Below, piece after piece: positions 54,876-64,000 of a stretch of 64,000 nt of DNA (position 1 is the first letter of the stretch; every line of letters starts with the position of its first letter). The notes below the pieces were generated by a model. That model was not told the DNA's origin and made no database searches. It saw nothing but the letters and a program-made list of their open reading frames with translations. The stretch covers positions 17,705,501-17,769,500 of the forward strand of contig CM027382.1 of assembly GCA_015680905.1 (NCBI GenBank). The letters are read 5' to 3'. A program made the position numbers and the translations under genes. The stretch comes from Coptis chinensis (taxonomy: Eukaryota; Streptophyta; Magnoliopsida; Ranunculales; Ranunculaceae).

Positions 54876-55385
54876 ATGGTGAATCACAAAGCAACTCGAG
54901 GTCGTCCTCCATTCATGGATACTCGCATGTCTCGTTTAGAAGAAAGCATGAAAAACATGACACAGATGTTCCAGACCCTGATGGAAGCAAAGTTTCCAGT
55001 CCAAAGAAGGGTATAACAACCACCTCCACCACCACAGAATAATGGTTCAATGGCTAGTACTGATGATGCATCGCAATTTGATGGTTCAATCCCTCTTCTG
55101 AACCCTTTTGTGCTTACAGATCCAGAAAACAACAAAGAGAATAGAGTTGGCAGGAAAGATAACACCAACAGGGAACCTCCTCTCAATAAGGAACGTGAGG
55201 GTGTACCCCTCAATGATGGCGCTGCTCGGCTGCCGGCAGGTGTTGAAGCCCCCCTATTGGGTGCTCCACCAATATTTGATAAGTATGAAGATGAGTCTCT
55301 TTTTTATAAGTACGAAGATCTGATTTGGGAAACTTTTGTGAATCACTTTGACAAACAAAGTGATTTGTTTTTCAAAAAAGCATGA
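54876..55385 (+). pseudogene. Gag-like ORF remnant of element E
   Basis: The ATG at about 54876 opens MVNHKATRGRPPFMDTRMSR, then LEESMKNMTQMFQTLMEAKF with a stop at 55014-55016. A second open part (MASTDDASQFDGSIPLLNPF to FVNHFDKQSDLFFKK) runs to 55385. The 'RLEE..K.MTQMFQ.LME' helix resembles the N-terminus of Gag in Met-primed Ty3/gypsy elements. That link is by pattern only. The remainder to 55691 is non-coding. Confidence 0.45.
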
Positions 55386-55691
55386 TTGTAAGCTTGGATT
55401 TCCTTAAAGGAAGTCACATATGTTGGTGAAGTTACAAGCTTTCAAGACGAGCCATTGGTACTGAAAATTTTTGGTGCATCTTCTGGTTATTGTTTTCATA
55501 ATCTGTGTGCAAGAGCATGTTGTGGGTTACTGATTTTAAGCCAGGGAAGCTGCTATAAAGGAAAATTCATGGTCGGATTCCTTTCAGCTGGGGTATTGGC
55601 CGATTTCCTAAAGCTTGTGGAAGTGGTTCTCTTTACCTGAAGTTTTTGTTGATTAGAAATTCGATGACAAATTTTTTTCGGTTGGGGGGAA

Positions 55692-55974
55692 TGATGTAGA
55701 CATAGGTTCAAGTCAAGCTCATGGGTTGCATTAGGCAGGCCCTTTTTAGTTGGTTTATTTTATTTAGTTATTTGCCATGTGGCATATTTTCATTAGTTTG
55801 ATTTGCTGTCAGTTAGTATAAATAAGGGCTTATGGTTAGGGTTTCAGGGAGTTGTTTTAGTTGTGTTTGTGTGTTATAAATTATTGAGCGATTATCAATA
55901 AAGGTGAGACTTTTAGGGTTTTACAAAGTGTAGATTTTGATTAAGTGTTGCTTCCGCCACTTCAATCTATATTA
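55692..55974 (+). repeat. 3' LTR of element E
   Basis: The same sequence as the 5' LTR with scattered substitutions. It starts TGATGTAGACATA after the G-rich tract and ends TATATTA. Confidence 0.88.
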
Positions 55975-57130
55975 TTTATTCTTTTTTACTCCAATCCAAA
56001 ACACGAAAAACTAAGAAAACCTTTTTACTTCCAATCAGCTTGGAACCTCGACCCATCTTATAAAGTAGTAGCTTTAAAATCTTATAAAGTAGTAGCTTTA
56101 AATTGGAAACCTCTACAAGATAATCATTATGTGGCTTTCATAAACATTTCCTTGGTTAGGAAAAAATTGCTGTTATGGAATAAAAATCACTTTAGAAAAG
56201 TGGACACTAAAGTGCAAACCTTGCTTCAAACCCTTGAGTCATATCCAGCTTAGTAGCCCTACATATCATACTATAGCCTTAGAATATGATATTAAATGTA
56301 AGATTAATGATATTAACATGCGCCAAGAAGCGTATTAGAGAGATAAATCTAGATATTTAAAACTTACTTTAGGAGATAATAATACTAGATTTTTTTATAA
56401 TGCTACAAATGCTAAAAGAAGCCATAATAAGATCATGATGTTAAAAGATAATGAAGATAATTGGTTGAACAATAGAAAGGACATTGGTAATCATATTGTT
56501 GATTTTTTTTTCTTCCCGGTTTACATCTACTAACCCCAGTGTTCCTGATTGTATTCCTTTTGTTGATTGCTTGATTGATGTTATGGATAATGATAACTTA
56601 ACTCAACTTATATATTTAAATGAGATTCATGAAGCCCTGTTTGCTATGGAACCATGCAAGGCCCCTGGGCCTGATGATTTTACCCCCTTGTTTTATAAAG
56701 ATAACTGGAACGTGATCAAGGACGACCTGTTTTCTGTCATTCAACATTTTTTTTATAATAATTCTCTAGACCAGACCTTTAATCATACTAATCTTACCCT
56801 TATACCTAAAGTTCCAAACCCAAATCAGGTGAAGAGCTTTCGTCCTATTAGTCTTTGTAATATCATATATATAATTATTGCAAAAAATTTGGTCAACCGT
56901 CTCAAGCCCCTCTTGCATAAGATCATTTCACCTATGCAATCTGCTTTTGTTCAACAAAGGCTGATCACCAATAATACTATTATTCTTCAGGATATTTTAC
57001 AAAAGTTGAAAAAGAAAAAAGGCATTCATGGGTGTATGGCTGTTAAACTTGATATGCATAAAGCTTTTGATCAAGTTGAATGGGTTTTCCTTTTTCAAAT
57101 TTTAAAGCAGTTCGGGTTTTTGCTCTAAAT
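55975..57130 (+). pseudogene. LINE2 endonuclease end and reverse transcriptase fingers/palm
   Basis: LFYSNPKHEKLRKPFYFQSA is the C-terminal endonuclease segment. After several stops the RT region is open at 56484-57128: EIHEALFAMEPCKAPGPDDF, FRPISLCNIIYIIIAKNLVN, QSAFVQQRLITNNTIILQDI and VKLDMHKAFDQVEWVFLF. The motif KLDMHKAFD carries the first catalytic Asp. A stop at 57126 breaks it before the FADD box. A 23-bp tandem duplication (CTTATAAAGTAGTAGCTTTA twice) lies at about 56059-56103. Confidence 0.9.
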
Positions 57131-57823
57131 AGATTAACTGGATAAAAATTTGTCTTACATCTACCTCTTTCTCAGCTAATCTTAATAGTTCTCCCTTTCA
57201 GAAGTTCACTGCTTCAAGAGGGATAAGGCAAGATGACCCCCTATCCCCCTTTCTGTTCATTATTTGCACTGGATTCTTTTCTAGGCATATTTCGCATTTG
57301 TTAGCTACTAAGAAAATTCATGGCATCAAGATTTCTCACTCTACTATACCTATCACTCATTTAATGTTTGCTGACGATTGCTTTATTTTCATGAGGGCTA
57401 ACTAACCTACCTGAAACTCATAATGTTCTTAAGTGCCTTAATATGTATTGTGATCTTTCTAGCCAATCTGTGAATTTTAGTAAATCCTCTCTTATCTTTA
57501 GTCATAACCTGCATAATAGACATAAAAAGATCATTTCCAAAATCCTTAAGATCCATTTAGCTAACTGTAATAACACCTATCTAGGCATTGACTTCAATCC
57601 TACTAAACCCAGTTTTATTAGTTCTACTAGAATCATGAAAAAAGTTTTAGATAAGTTCAAATCTTGGAATAACAAATTTCTATCTATGGCTGGACGCAGT
57701 ACCTTAGTTAAAAGTGTAACTTCTGCTATTCCTATATATGTTATGCAAACTAATCTTTTTCAAAAATCTGTTTGTCATCAATTAGATATGTTAAACTCTA
57801 ATTTCTGGTGGGATGTTAATTAA
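57131..57823 (+). pseudogene. LINE2 reverse transcriptase palm and thumb
   Basis: SRGIRQDDPLSPFLFIICT leads to the catalytic LMFADDCFIF at 57367-57378. An indel at about 57400 shifts the frame, which reopens at 57443-57823 with SQSVNFSKSSLIFSHNLHN, NTYLGIDFNPTKPSF and KSWNNKFLSMAGRSTLVKSV, the thumb typical of plant L1. A stop lies at 57821-57823. Confidence 0.9.
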
Positions 57824-58762
57824 TGAGATTGGGAATCACAAGATACACCTGTTAAATTGGAATGCTTGCTGGGGGTGGGGGAGAGATGGCCCTACTAGCT
57901 AGGATGTGTTGGAAGCTTATTGCTGAGAATAACTCTTTATGGATAAAAATTATAAAAGCTAAATAATTTCAAAATGTAACTTTCCTTAAAGCTAAAGCTT
58001 CTAAATCTTCTTCTTTGTGGTGGAAAATATCATTCGGATTAGAAATGAGATCTCTTTTATACCTTGTTGGATCATTACTGATGGTCGAGGAATCGACATT
58101 TGGGAGGATAACTGGATTCCATCCATTCCTTGCAAAAGGCTTGTTGGTCCTCGACCACTGTTGCATCGTAACATCAGGTATGTCTCTAATCTCATTGATT
58201 ATGTGACTCACTCTTGTAATATTGATCGGCTCCAAGCCCTTTTTACTAAGGATATTCAAGCTAAGATTTTAAAAACAAAGATTCACTCCTCTAATATGGA
58301 TCAAAGGATGGTTTGTCCTTGGAAAAAATAGTAAGTTTACAGTCTAATCCGCGTATAATTGGTTTTATAACCAACTACCTACTTCTGTTGTGCCCCTCTC
58401 TTTGAGTCATGTACAAAATGTTTGGAACCTAATCTGCAACCTGAATGTACCACATCGTATCAAATTGTTTGCTTGGAAAATCATGCAGAATATTCTGCCA
58501 ACAAAAAAAGTTTTGTTTGATAGGCACAGTTATGAATCAGATGCTTGCCCGAGGTGTTTATCTAATTCTGAAACGCTTGAGCATGCTCTCTTTAGTTGCT
58601 CATACCTTGAAAGAATTTGGTTTGCTTCTTCTCTGGCTCTTAACTTTAATAATTGGCCGAGGCACTTCACTATATATGATGTGTTCAACCGTATTATAAC
58701 TCATAGTTTATCTAAGGCTTGTACTATAGAGAATCTTACGATTCTTGTTACCATAGCTTAAC
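57824..58762 (+). pseudogene. LINE2 post-RT region and zinc-binding domain
   Basis: SFIPCWIITDGRGIDIWEDN at about 58050-58120 is the conserved 'GDG..+..W.D.W' block behind RT, and VWNLICNLNVPHRIKLFAWK, CPRCLSNSETLEHALFSCSY form the zf-RVT domain (58390-58761). Stops near 57961, 58329 and 58759 interrupt it. Confidence 0.87.
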
Positions 58763-59370
58763 TATATGGATAGATAGAAATAACATGGTCTTTGTCTCGA
58801 ATTATAAGAATCTTAATCCTAACCACATTCTTAATCAGGTCCGTAGGTCTATTTTACCTGTTAAGCCTCCTATCATTCTCATATATCTTGCCTCCTATCA
58901 TTCTCATATATCTTATTTCTAAGTTTCACATTCCACTTCTCTTCATGCTTGCTACTGATGGTGGTTTTGACCCTATTTCAAAAAAAGCAGGTGTCGGCTA
59001 CACTATTAATAGTTAGAATGGTGAAATTTTTATTGCAGAAAGCAGGCCCGTCGCAACAGATTCAACAAAGGATATAGAGTTGCAGGCTCTAAGGCTTGGA
59101 TTGCTTGAGGCCTCTCATCTTAATCTATGCAAGGTGGTGGTTTGCTTTGACAACCAGGCTGTTGTCAATGCGGTTAATGGAGTGTCTTCTAATATCTCTT
59201 GGAGTCTATCGAGTCTTTTGCTAGAAACTGTGGCTTTGAAGGTGCCCACCTTTTGGCTGATGCAGCAAGTCTAGTATGCAGTTAGATTGTAATGGGCAGG
59301 TGCCTATGTCTGTTAAGTCCAGTTTTAAGCAGGTCCACTCTGAATTGTATCAACTTTTCGCTTTAGGCTA
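58763..59370 (+). pseudogene. LINE2 RNase H domain
   Basis: ATDGGFDPISKKAGVGYTIN, ESRPVATDSTKDIELQALRL and KVVVCFDNQAVVNAVNGVS give the D...E...D pattern of plant LINE RNase H. A TAG at about 59014 interrupts it. A 24-bp direct duplication (CCTATCATTCTCATATATCT twice) at about 58868-58916 disrupts the linker. The poly(A) tract follows at 59391. Confidence 0.85.
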
Positions 59371-59390
59371 ATGAAAGTGATGTGATTCGA

Positions 59391-59406
59391 GAAAAAAAAA
59401 AAAAAA
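59391..59406 (+). other. Poly(A) tail of LINE2
   Basis: A15-16 after CGAG, directly followed by the 3' copy of the 16-bp target duplication (59407-59422). Confidence 0.9.
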
Positions 59407-59422
59407 CTTTTTTGAAATGATT

Positions 59423-60629
59423 TTAAACTCATACTAAGTCTCACTTTTACAAAAAGATGGGACGTCGTTGAAGAGAGCTCAGATTATTACCTAGTGTGTC
59501 TTCAATATCAGAAGATTGGCGGAAATCCTGTCCACCTGAGCACATTTCCGCACTGCTCGAATAGATGTACCCACGAATTTGTTAAAAAGGGTGTAGTTTA
59601 GTAAAGTTTGGCCAATGTGGACTATGTGGTTCTAGCACTATTCAAAATAAGCATAAAAAAGACAAAGCAATTGAACAATATCCATTCCCATAGTGGTACC
59701 ATGAGTTCATTTACCGAATGTCTTACTGATCAAGTGGAGGAACTGTTAAGACCAGTGGATTATGAGTTGTAGTTAAATGTTAAGACCAACTCAATGTAGT
59801 AAAGAAGCTAGGCGATGCACCACAGCAAGCATCAGCTTGAAATAACTCGAAGTCACCTGAAAAATAAGGGATGTCGTAGGTAAGATTCACACTGAACTTC
59901 AAAAAAATTAAGCAGAACGAAGGCCACTCTCATGCAATAATCTCTATATTACAAGGACTCAGTGGCGGAGCTATGTGCAGGCCAGGTAGGGCGTACACAG
60001 GGCGTACCCCCTTGAAGTCTTGAACTTATGACAAAAATAGTTGTACCAACAGAGCAACAGCATGACCATTTCAACACTACTGGATCATTAGTAACATAAT
60101 CACAGTGCAAATTAAGACCGTATGTTAACCAAATAATCTCTTAAAAAAATAGTCAGGCCCAACTCTTTTAATTCTCAGTTCTTTTACTTATCGGTGTTTT
60201 AATGAGCATATTAGTATTTCGACCATACGAAGGAGCTCTTAGATGCATTTGTAACTACTATTCATTTGTCTATTTATAACATCACTCGTTTCTGCAAAGT
60301 AAACATAAAATAACTACCATTTGTCTATTTATAAACACGACTGGTTTCTTATTTATACGATCAGAGAACAAATAGACTTGATGTACAAAAGCTGCAACAC
60401 TAGCGAGATGATATAATACATATATACAAGTAACCACCATTCCTCCTACACAGACACACAACTTGCAGGCACCGTCCAACAGGTTACAGCATCTGTTTTG
60501 ATCTTCATTTCAGTAAATAATACGAGCCACCATTCCCAAACTGCTAATATACACTGACTGAATAAACCAAGGAAAAGAGCGGTTCTCTGTGCTGTGACCT
60601 AAAAATTGGTAAACTAGGTATCATATGGT
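59423..60629. other. Downstream flank / 3' region of the SMARCAL1-like gene
   Basis: No confirmed gene. Two minus-strand stretches read like coding pieces (about 59460-59530, QSSDIEDTLGNNLSSLQRRP; about 59785-59860, GDFELFQADACCGASPSFFT), the second after an acceptor-like CAG, but neither joins the helicase frame. GTGGCGGAGCTATG at about 59963 resembles the conserved end word of some plant hAT-like MITEs, with no matching partner end seen. A segment of about 45 bp (CCATTTGTCTATTTATAA) is repeated at 60265-60335. Confidence 0.4.
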
Positions 60630-63600
60630 TCAGTTTCTGGGATATTTGATTGGTCGGTCGCATGTGGAGTTGTCCAATTCATCATTCGTTGAAGACTGAC
60701 ATCGTTTCATGAAAGAGTCGAGTGTCCTTTGCTTTGCCGGGCTACTTTTTAATTGGCTGACTGAAACTTCCAAGGCGTTCTCATGGCCATCAAGCATCTA
60801 TTTTGTTAGCAAAACAAAGACAAAACAATATTCATCATAAAGCAATCAATAAAACTAATTCACAAAAGATTTAAAATTCAAAGGCAATGTAAGCAAAGCA
60901 TTGCAAGTATTCTCCATTAAACAGAAGTATGAAGGGAAGTGGTGAGACCTAGTGTGCTTTATTGCTTTAACAAGCACAAAAATGGTCAGACTAATGAGGA
61001 TTGTCCTCCTTAACTGGGTAAGCTTCACATTGAAGTTGCCAACAAGTAAAAACATAGCTTTGAATAAGTTGACAAGAATATTCTATCAAAAAAGAACAGT
61101 GCAGCGTGCAGACCTGGCCCAGATTTTCCAACTTGTTCTGAACAGCATCCCTGGGAAGCAAAAGGAAAGATTAGACTCTTCAACATCAAACATTTTTACC
61201 AAACTAATCAATGGCACACGAGCGTACCAAATTATGTCATCAATTGTGTAATTTGCTAGCAAGTAGTATATATTGACCGATGATACCTGGCAATAGAAAT
61301 AACCCACCAAATCATTTGAAGGATAAATATTAGTTTTACAAGCTATAGAGCAATCTGTTAGACTAGAAACCCGCGAAGTGGTGGAGCCGACTAGATTAGC
61401 AGAAATTGTAAGAAGAGAAGGAAGAGATTGTGACAGCTCTGAAAGGTTAAGGAGCCATCGCGGGATAAGATGCAATCTGTTCAAAAATAAAAGGCGAGGA
61501 GAGTTTCATTTTTAAGCAGTCAATAATGAACAGTCATGTTGTTATTCTCCTACCGAATCCTAGAAGACCTCCTAATGTCTATCAGAAATGAGTACAATCC
61601 AGAACACAAGAATGGCTGAGAATTTCAGTACTGCCTCACAGTTCTTGTAGGCTCCATACACTTCACAAAAAAATTCACTTTATATAGGAGTATTAACAAA
61701 ATATCCCAAACTAAGACCTTTATGAGATGCATAGTTTACATATACACTTAATAAAAAATTGACAAGAAATATATATGCGTAAAAGAAGATGGCAAGATCA
61801 AGACTAATGAGGTCTAATGCGTAAAAGAAAAGCCACATTGGCAATTGCAGAATTTATCTAAAGATACTAAACAAGTGAGTAAGTGACTCCCGAAATACCT
61901 ATCGATGAATAAAGATACAAATCTAATCATAAAATAAGTAGGAAATGAGAAATGTGAGGATGAAATGAATTAGGAAAAGTCTTGAACTTCAGGGATTCAG
62001 TAGCTAATCATTTTTACCCAGGGCATATTAGCTCGGAAATACTTCTGAGTAACAACTAATATATACTGTTTTGTGTAATAGGGAATTTTAACAAAAACTG
62101 TTTCACACTTAGATATATTAACTATTCTATGATACCTGCCCAATACGGTGAACGCGATCTTCTGCTTGAATTATATCACCTGGAGTCCATGAAAGCTCAG
62201 CAAAAATGACAGTGCTCGCTGCTGTCAAAGTTAAGCCAATGCCTCCAGCTTTGATAGATAACTATAGATTTGGGCCATGTGAATATTACATCACAGCTAA
62301 CTGAAAACCACAATCAATGTACATACTACATAGTAATCAAGTGACATACCACTGCTGCCTTGATGCCTTCTTTATCCTGAAAATCTGTAACCAAAGCTTG
62401 CCTTGAGGATGCTGGGGTACCACCATCAATTCGAATACAACCAACCTTTTTCTTCTGAATATGATAAATGCAAATGGTAAAAGAATTTTGGAAGTGTAAT
62501 GCAGAAAGATCAAAAGAGTTTATACTGATCTTACAAGAAGAAATTGGTGTATTGAATCAATCATAGCCTTATGGTGAGCAAATATCAAAAACTTGCAACC
62601 AGCCTGCAATGTAGTAGAGAAAAGCATCAGGAAATCTGCTAGAGAATGAAAGCAAGTCTCACGCCAACATCCAAACCACATGATCATATGAAGATTATAA
62701 ACCAACTTTGCAAAAAGAAATCACATATAAATCACATTAGGGAAAGAGTCGATCACTATCATGATGATAAATTCAACATGTGTATGTATTTAAATGAAGA
62801 GAAAGAGAAACTGAAGGAGAAGAAAATTATTAAAATTGATAATAAATAAGTGAACTAGAAAACTGTAATGGCACTGGGCGTTAAGTGGTGGTGTTGGGAG
62901 AGAAGAGAGACAGAAAAAAAAAATGGGCCCACCCACCCACCCAAAAGTTCGCTCCATACATGGATAATTGGTATTCGAGTTAAAGGAAATTTTTCAACGA
63001 AAGCATTGTGCCCATATGCATGACAATATCATTAGAGGATTCATTTGTATCAAACTTCCAAATATATGTATTATACATGTAGTCAGAAATCCTGGGAGTT
63101 TTTTCTTGTGAAGTGTCAATTTCTCTGAGGGGTGTTGCTTGTTAAATTGCGGCAGAAAATATCATCAATCAGCACACAGCCAGCCACTTTAATTGTTTAA
63201 CAGATAGGGGAGTGAAGAAGAAAATGATGATTGAAGAAGAAAATAATAATTGTGAAGGCTGAAAAGATTCACCTCAATAACAGTTTCCAGGTAGTCTTTA
63301 ACAGCTGGAATTTTGGCATCGGCAGAATCATTGTATATCTGGAGACAACGATCAAGAACAAGGGGCATTATTTATTAATATAGACATAGAGAGTTAGCTT
63401 TTATTATCCAGATATAGAGAGGGCATAATCTGACAGGTCAGGTTATGCACGATAAGCCTGTAAAACTCCAATGACCATGTAGGGTGCAGCCATACCAAAA
63501 GTAAAATTATATTTTACCTATTGAATATGAGAAGAATAAGAAATACTAGAGAAAAGATTATAAACCCTAAACCCTAATATAAACATCCTAAAATATTCAG

Positions 63601-63957
63601 GATGGGCTGCACCTGTAGACACCCTTGGGAAATGTTCCTTAGAACTCTAACACCAAAGATTTTCAAACTTATAAACCAGATTAAAAGAACAATGAAACTT
63701 TAACAACCCTTGTTACTAGGCATAGCCCAATCAACAGGGAAGGACTGTGGCAGTTTTAAGACATAACTGGATGCAACTCCAAGCATAATAAATGAAAGAG
63801 AAACAGTGCAGTAAGAGGTGGCAGCAAGTACACACAAAATACTAATTTATAAGTAGAGGTTACACACCTTATTGATAAGATTTTTCTCGGAAAATTTATG
63901 CGAGTCAAGGTCCTCCTTCGATTCGCAGTCCTTGATTTTTATTTTGACCAAGTCCAA
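60630..63957 (-). CDS. SMARCAL1-like SNF2 helicase, C-terminal exons (partial gene)
   Basis: SNF2-family ATPases of this subgroup are nuclear annealing helicases that act at stalled replication forks. Eight exons are visible, read leftward: 63868-63957, 63273-63338, 62535-62603, 62350-62454, 62136-62261, 61228-61286, 61114-61150 and 60630-60797. All have AG/GT borders and join into 239 codons plus a stop (TGA at 60630-60632). They cover the second RecA-like lobe: [56 protein letters not shown] (motif IV), [40 protein letters not shown] (motif V) and [11 protein letters not shown] (motif VI), then [20 protein letters not shown] and a tail with [11 protein letters not shown]. The close match is to plant CHR18/SMARCAL1-type proteins rather than ordinary remodellers. 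No HNH domain is seen. The N-terminal half lies beyond 64000. No defect is visible. Confidence 0.93.
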
Positions 63958-64000
63958 CTACAAAAAAGGGCATGTAAAGCCAATAAATTTCTTCTCAAGC

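Larger units (their letters stand above)
54426..55974 (+). mobile_element. Element E: small non-autonomous LTR retrotransposon in LINE2
   Basis: LTRs of about 284 bp (54426-54709 and 55692-55974) start TGATGTAGACATA. The primer site TGGTATCA at 54712-54719 fits the initiator tRNA-Met. GGTTGGGGGGAA precedes the 3' LTR as polypurine tract. Flanks CTTAT (54421-54425) and TTTAT (55975-55979) differ at one base. The total length of 1.55 kb with no RT or integrase makes it a TRIM/short LARD-type element. The LINE2 endonuclease reading continues on both sides. Confidence 0.9.
53218..59406 (+). mobile_element. LINE2: second L1-type element, with MITE and LTR-element insertions
   Basis: A 16-bp direct repeat, CTTTTTTGAAAT(A/G)ATT, flanks it (53202-53217 and 59407-59422, one mismatch), and a poly(A) tract (about 59391-59406) ends it. 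It contains endonuclease, reverse transcriptase, zf-RVT and RNase H regions in order on the plus strand. No ORF1 was found, only a short leader occupied by a MITE, so it may be 5' truncated at or before ORF2. Two secondary insertions, many frameshifts and two short tandem duplications mark it as old. Confidence 0.92.

Noticed and set aside
59460..59860. Two coding-like minus-strand pieces as further exons of the SMARCAL1-like gene
   Set aside because: The main frame ends at a stop at 60630, and the pieces have no donor in the last exon to join to. Kept only as a low-confidence note.
59946..60020. MITE ending GTGGCGGAGCTATG
   Set aside because: Only one end-like word was found, with no inverted partner or target duplication in the neighbourhood.
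1..64000. CRISPR arrays, bacterial operons, rRNA or tRNA genes
   Set aside because: No regularly spaced short repeats with unique spacers, no ribosome-binding sites ahead of packed genes, and no recognisable rRNA or tRNA sequence. The content is plainly plant nuclear.

Overview
The window looks like nuclear DNA from a flowering plant, probably a eudicot. It is AT-rich and carries plant-specific mobile-element lineages: Athila/Tat-type Ty3/gypsy elements, Mutator-like (MULE) DNA transposons, plant L1-type LINEs and hAT-like MITEs. The one convincing host gene is an intron-rich SNF2 helicase of the SMARCAL1 type. Apart from that gene and one short unidentified ORF, almost everything from 1 to 59.4 kb is transposable-element sequence stacked in nested insertions. 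Most of it is broken by stops and frameshifts. No rRNA, tRNA, CRISPR or bacterial-type operon was found.

Tower 1 (about 1-31.9 kb). The window opens inside element C, an RT-less Ty3/gypsy element ending in an LTR at 4215-5703. A minus-strand MULE transposase gene follows. It is split into a C-terminal half (5738-7436) and an N-terminal half (30120-31874) by element A, an LTR retrotransposon at 7437-30119 with LTRs of about 1.49 kb and the 5-bp target duplication CTACA. Element A was itself invaded by element B (14764 to about 23385) and by a solo LTR of A's own family in reverse orientation (23893-25413, duplication ATTTG). Element B lost most of its 3' LTR at a junction where about 210 bp of A is present a second time.

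Tower 2 (about 35.4-59.4 kb). A long-inverted-repeat MITE of about 0.7 kb (35358-36011 plus 53114-53180) was split by LINE1 on the minus strand (36012-53098, 15-bp duplication). LINE1 was then split in its ORF1 by element D, a Tat/Retand-type Ty3/gypsy element (41090-52236, duplication TTCTC) with gag, protease, RT, two RNase H regions, integrase and an antisense ORF. Next to it lies LINE2 on the plus strand (53218-59406, 16-bp duplication). LINE2 carries a GATATT-rich MITE in its 5' leader and a small non-autonomous LTR element, E (54426-55974), in its endonuclease domain.

Between the towers (31.9-35.4 kb) are AT-rich DNA with a 431-bp tandem duplication, a 134-residue ORF of unknown function on the minus strand, and a hAT-type MITE whose 8-bp duplication contains that ORF's start codon. 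The right end (60.6-64 kb) holds the last eight recognisable exons of the SMARCAL1-like gene on the minus strand, spliced at clean GT-AG borders with an open frame. It is the only gene here that looks functional.

The most unusual signal is shared by A, B and C. All three keep gag and protease but show no RT, RNase H or integrase. B and C carry a coiled coil and a second CCHC-type knuckle where pol would be. All three end in a conserved layout: an internal polypurine-like box, 1.5-1.75 kb of non-coding DNA with shared sequence blocks, the true polypurine tract, then an LTR beginning TGATAA. This suggests a group of parasitic gag-protease elements with a conserved 3' RNA domain.
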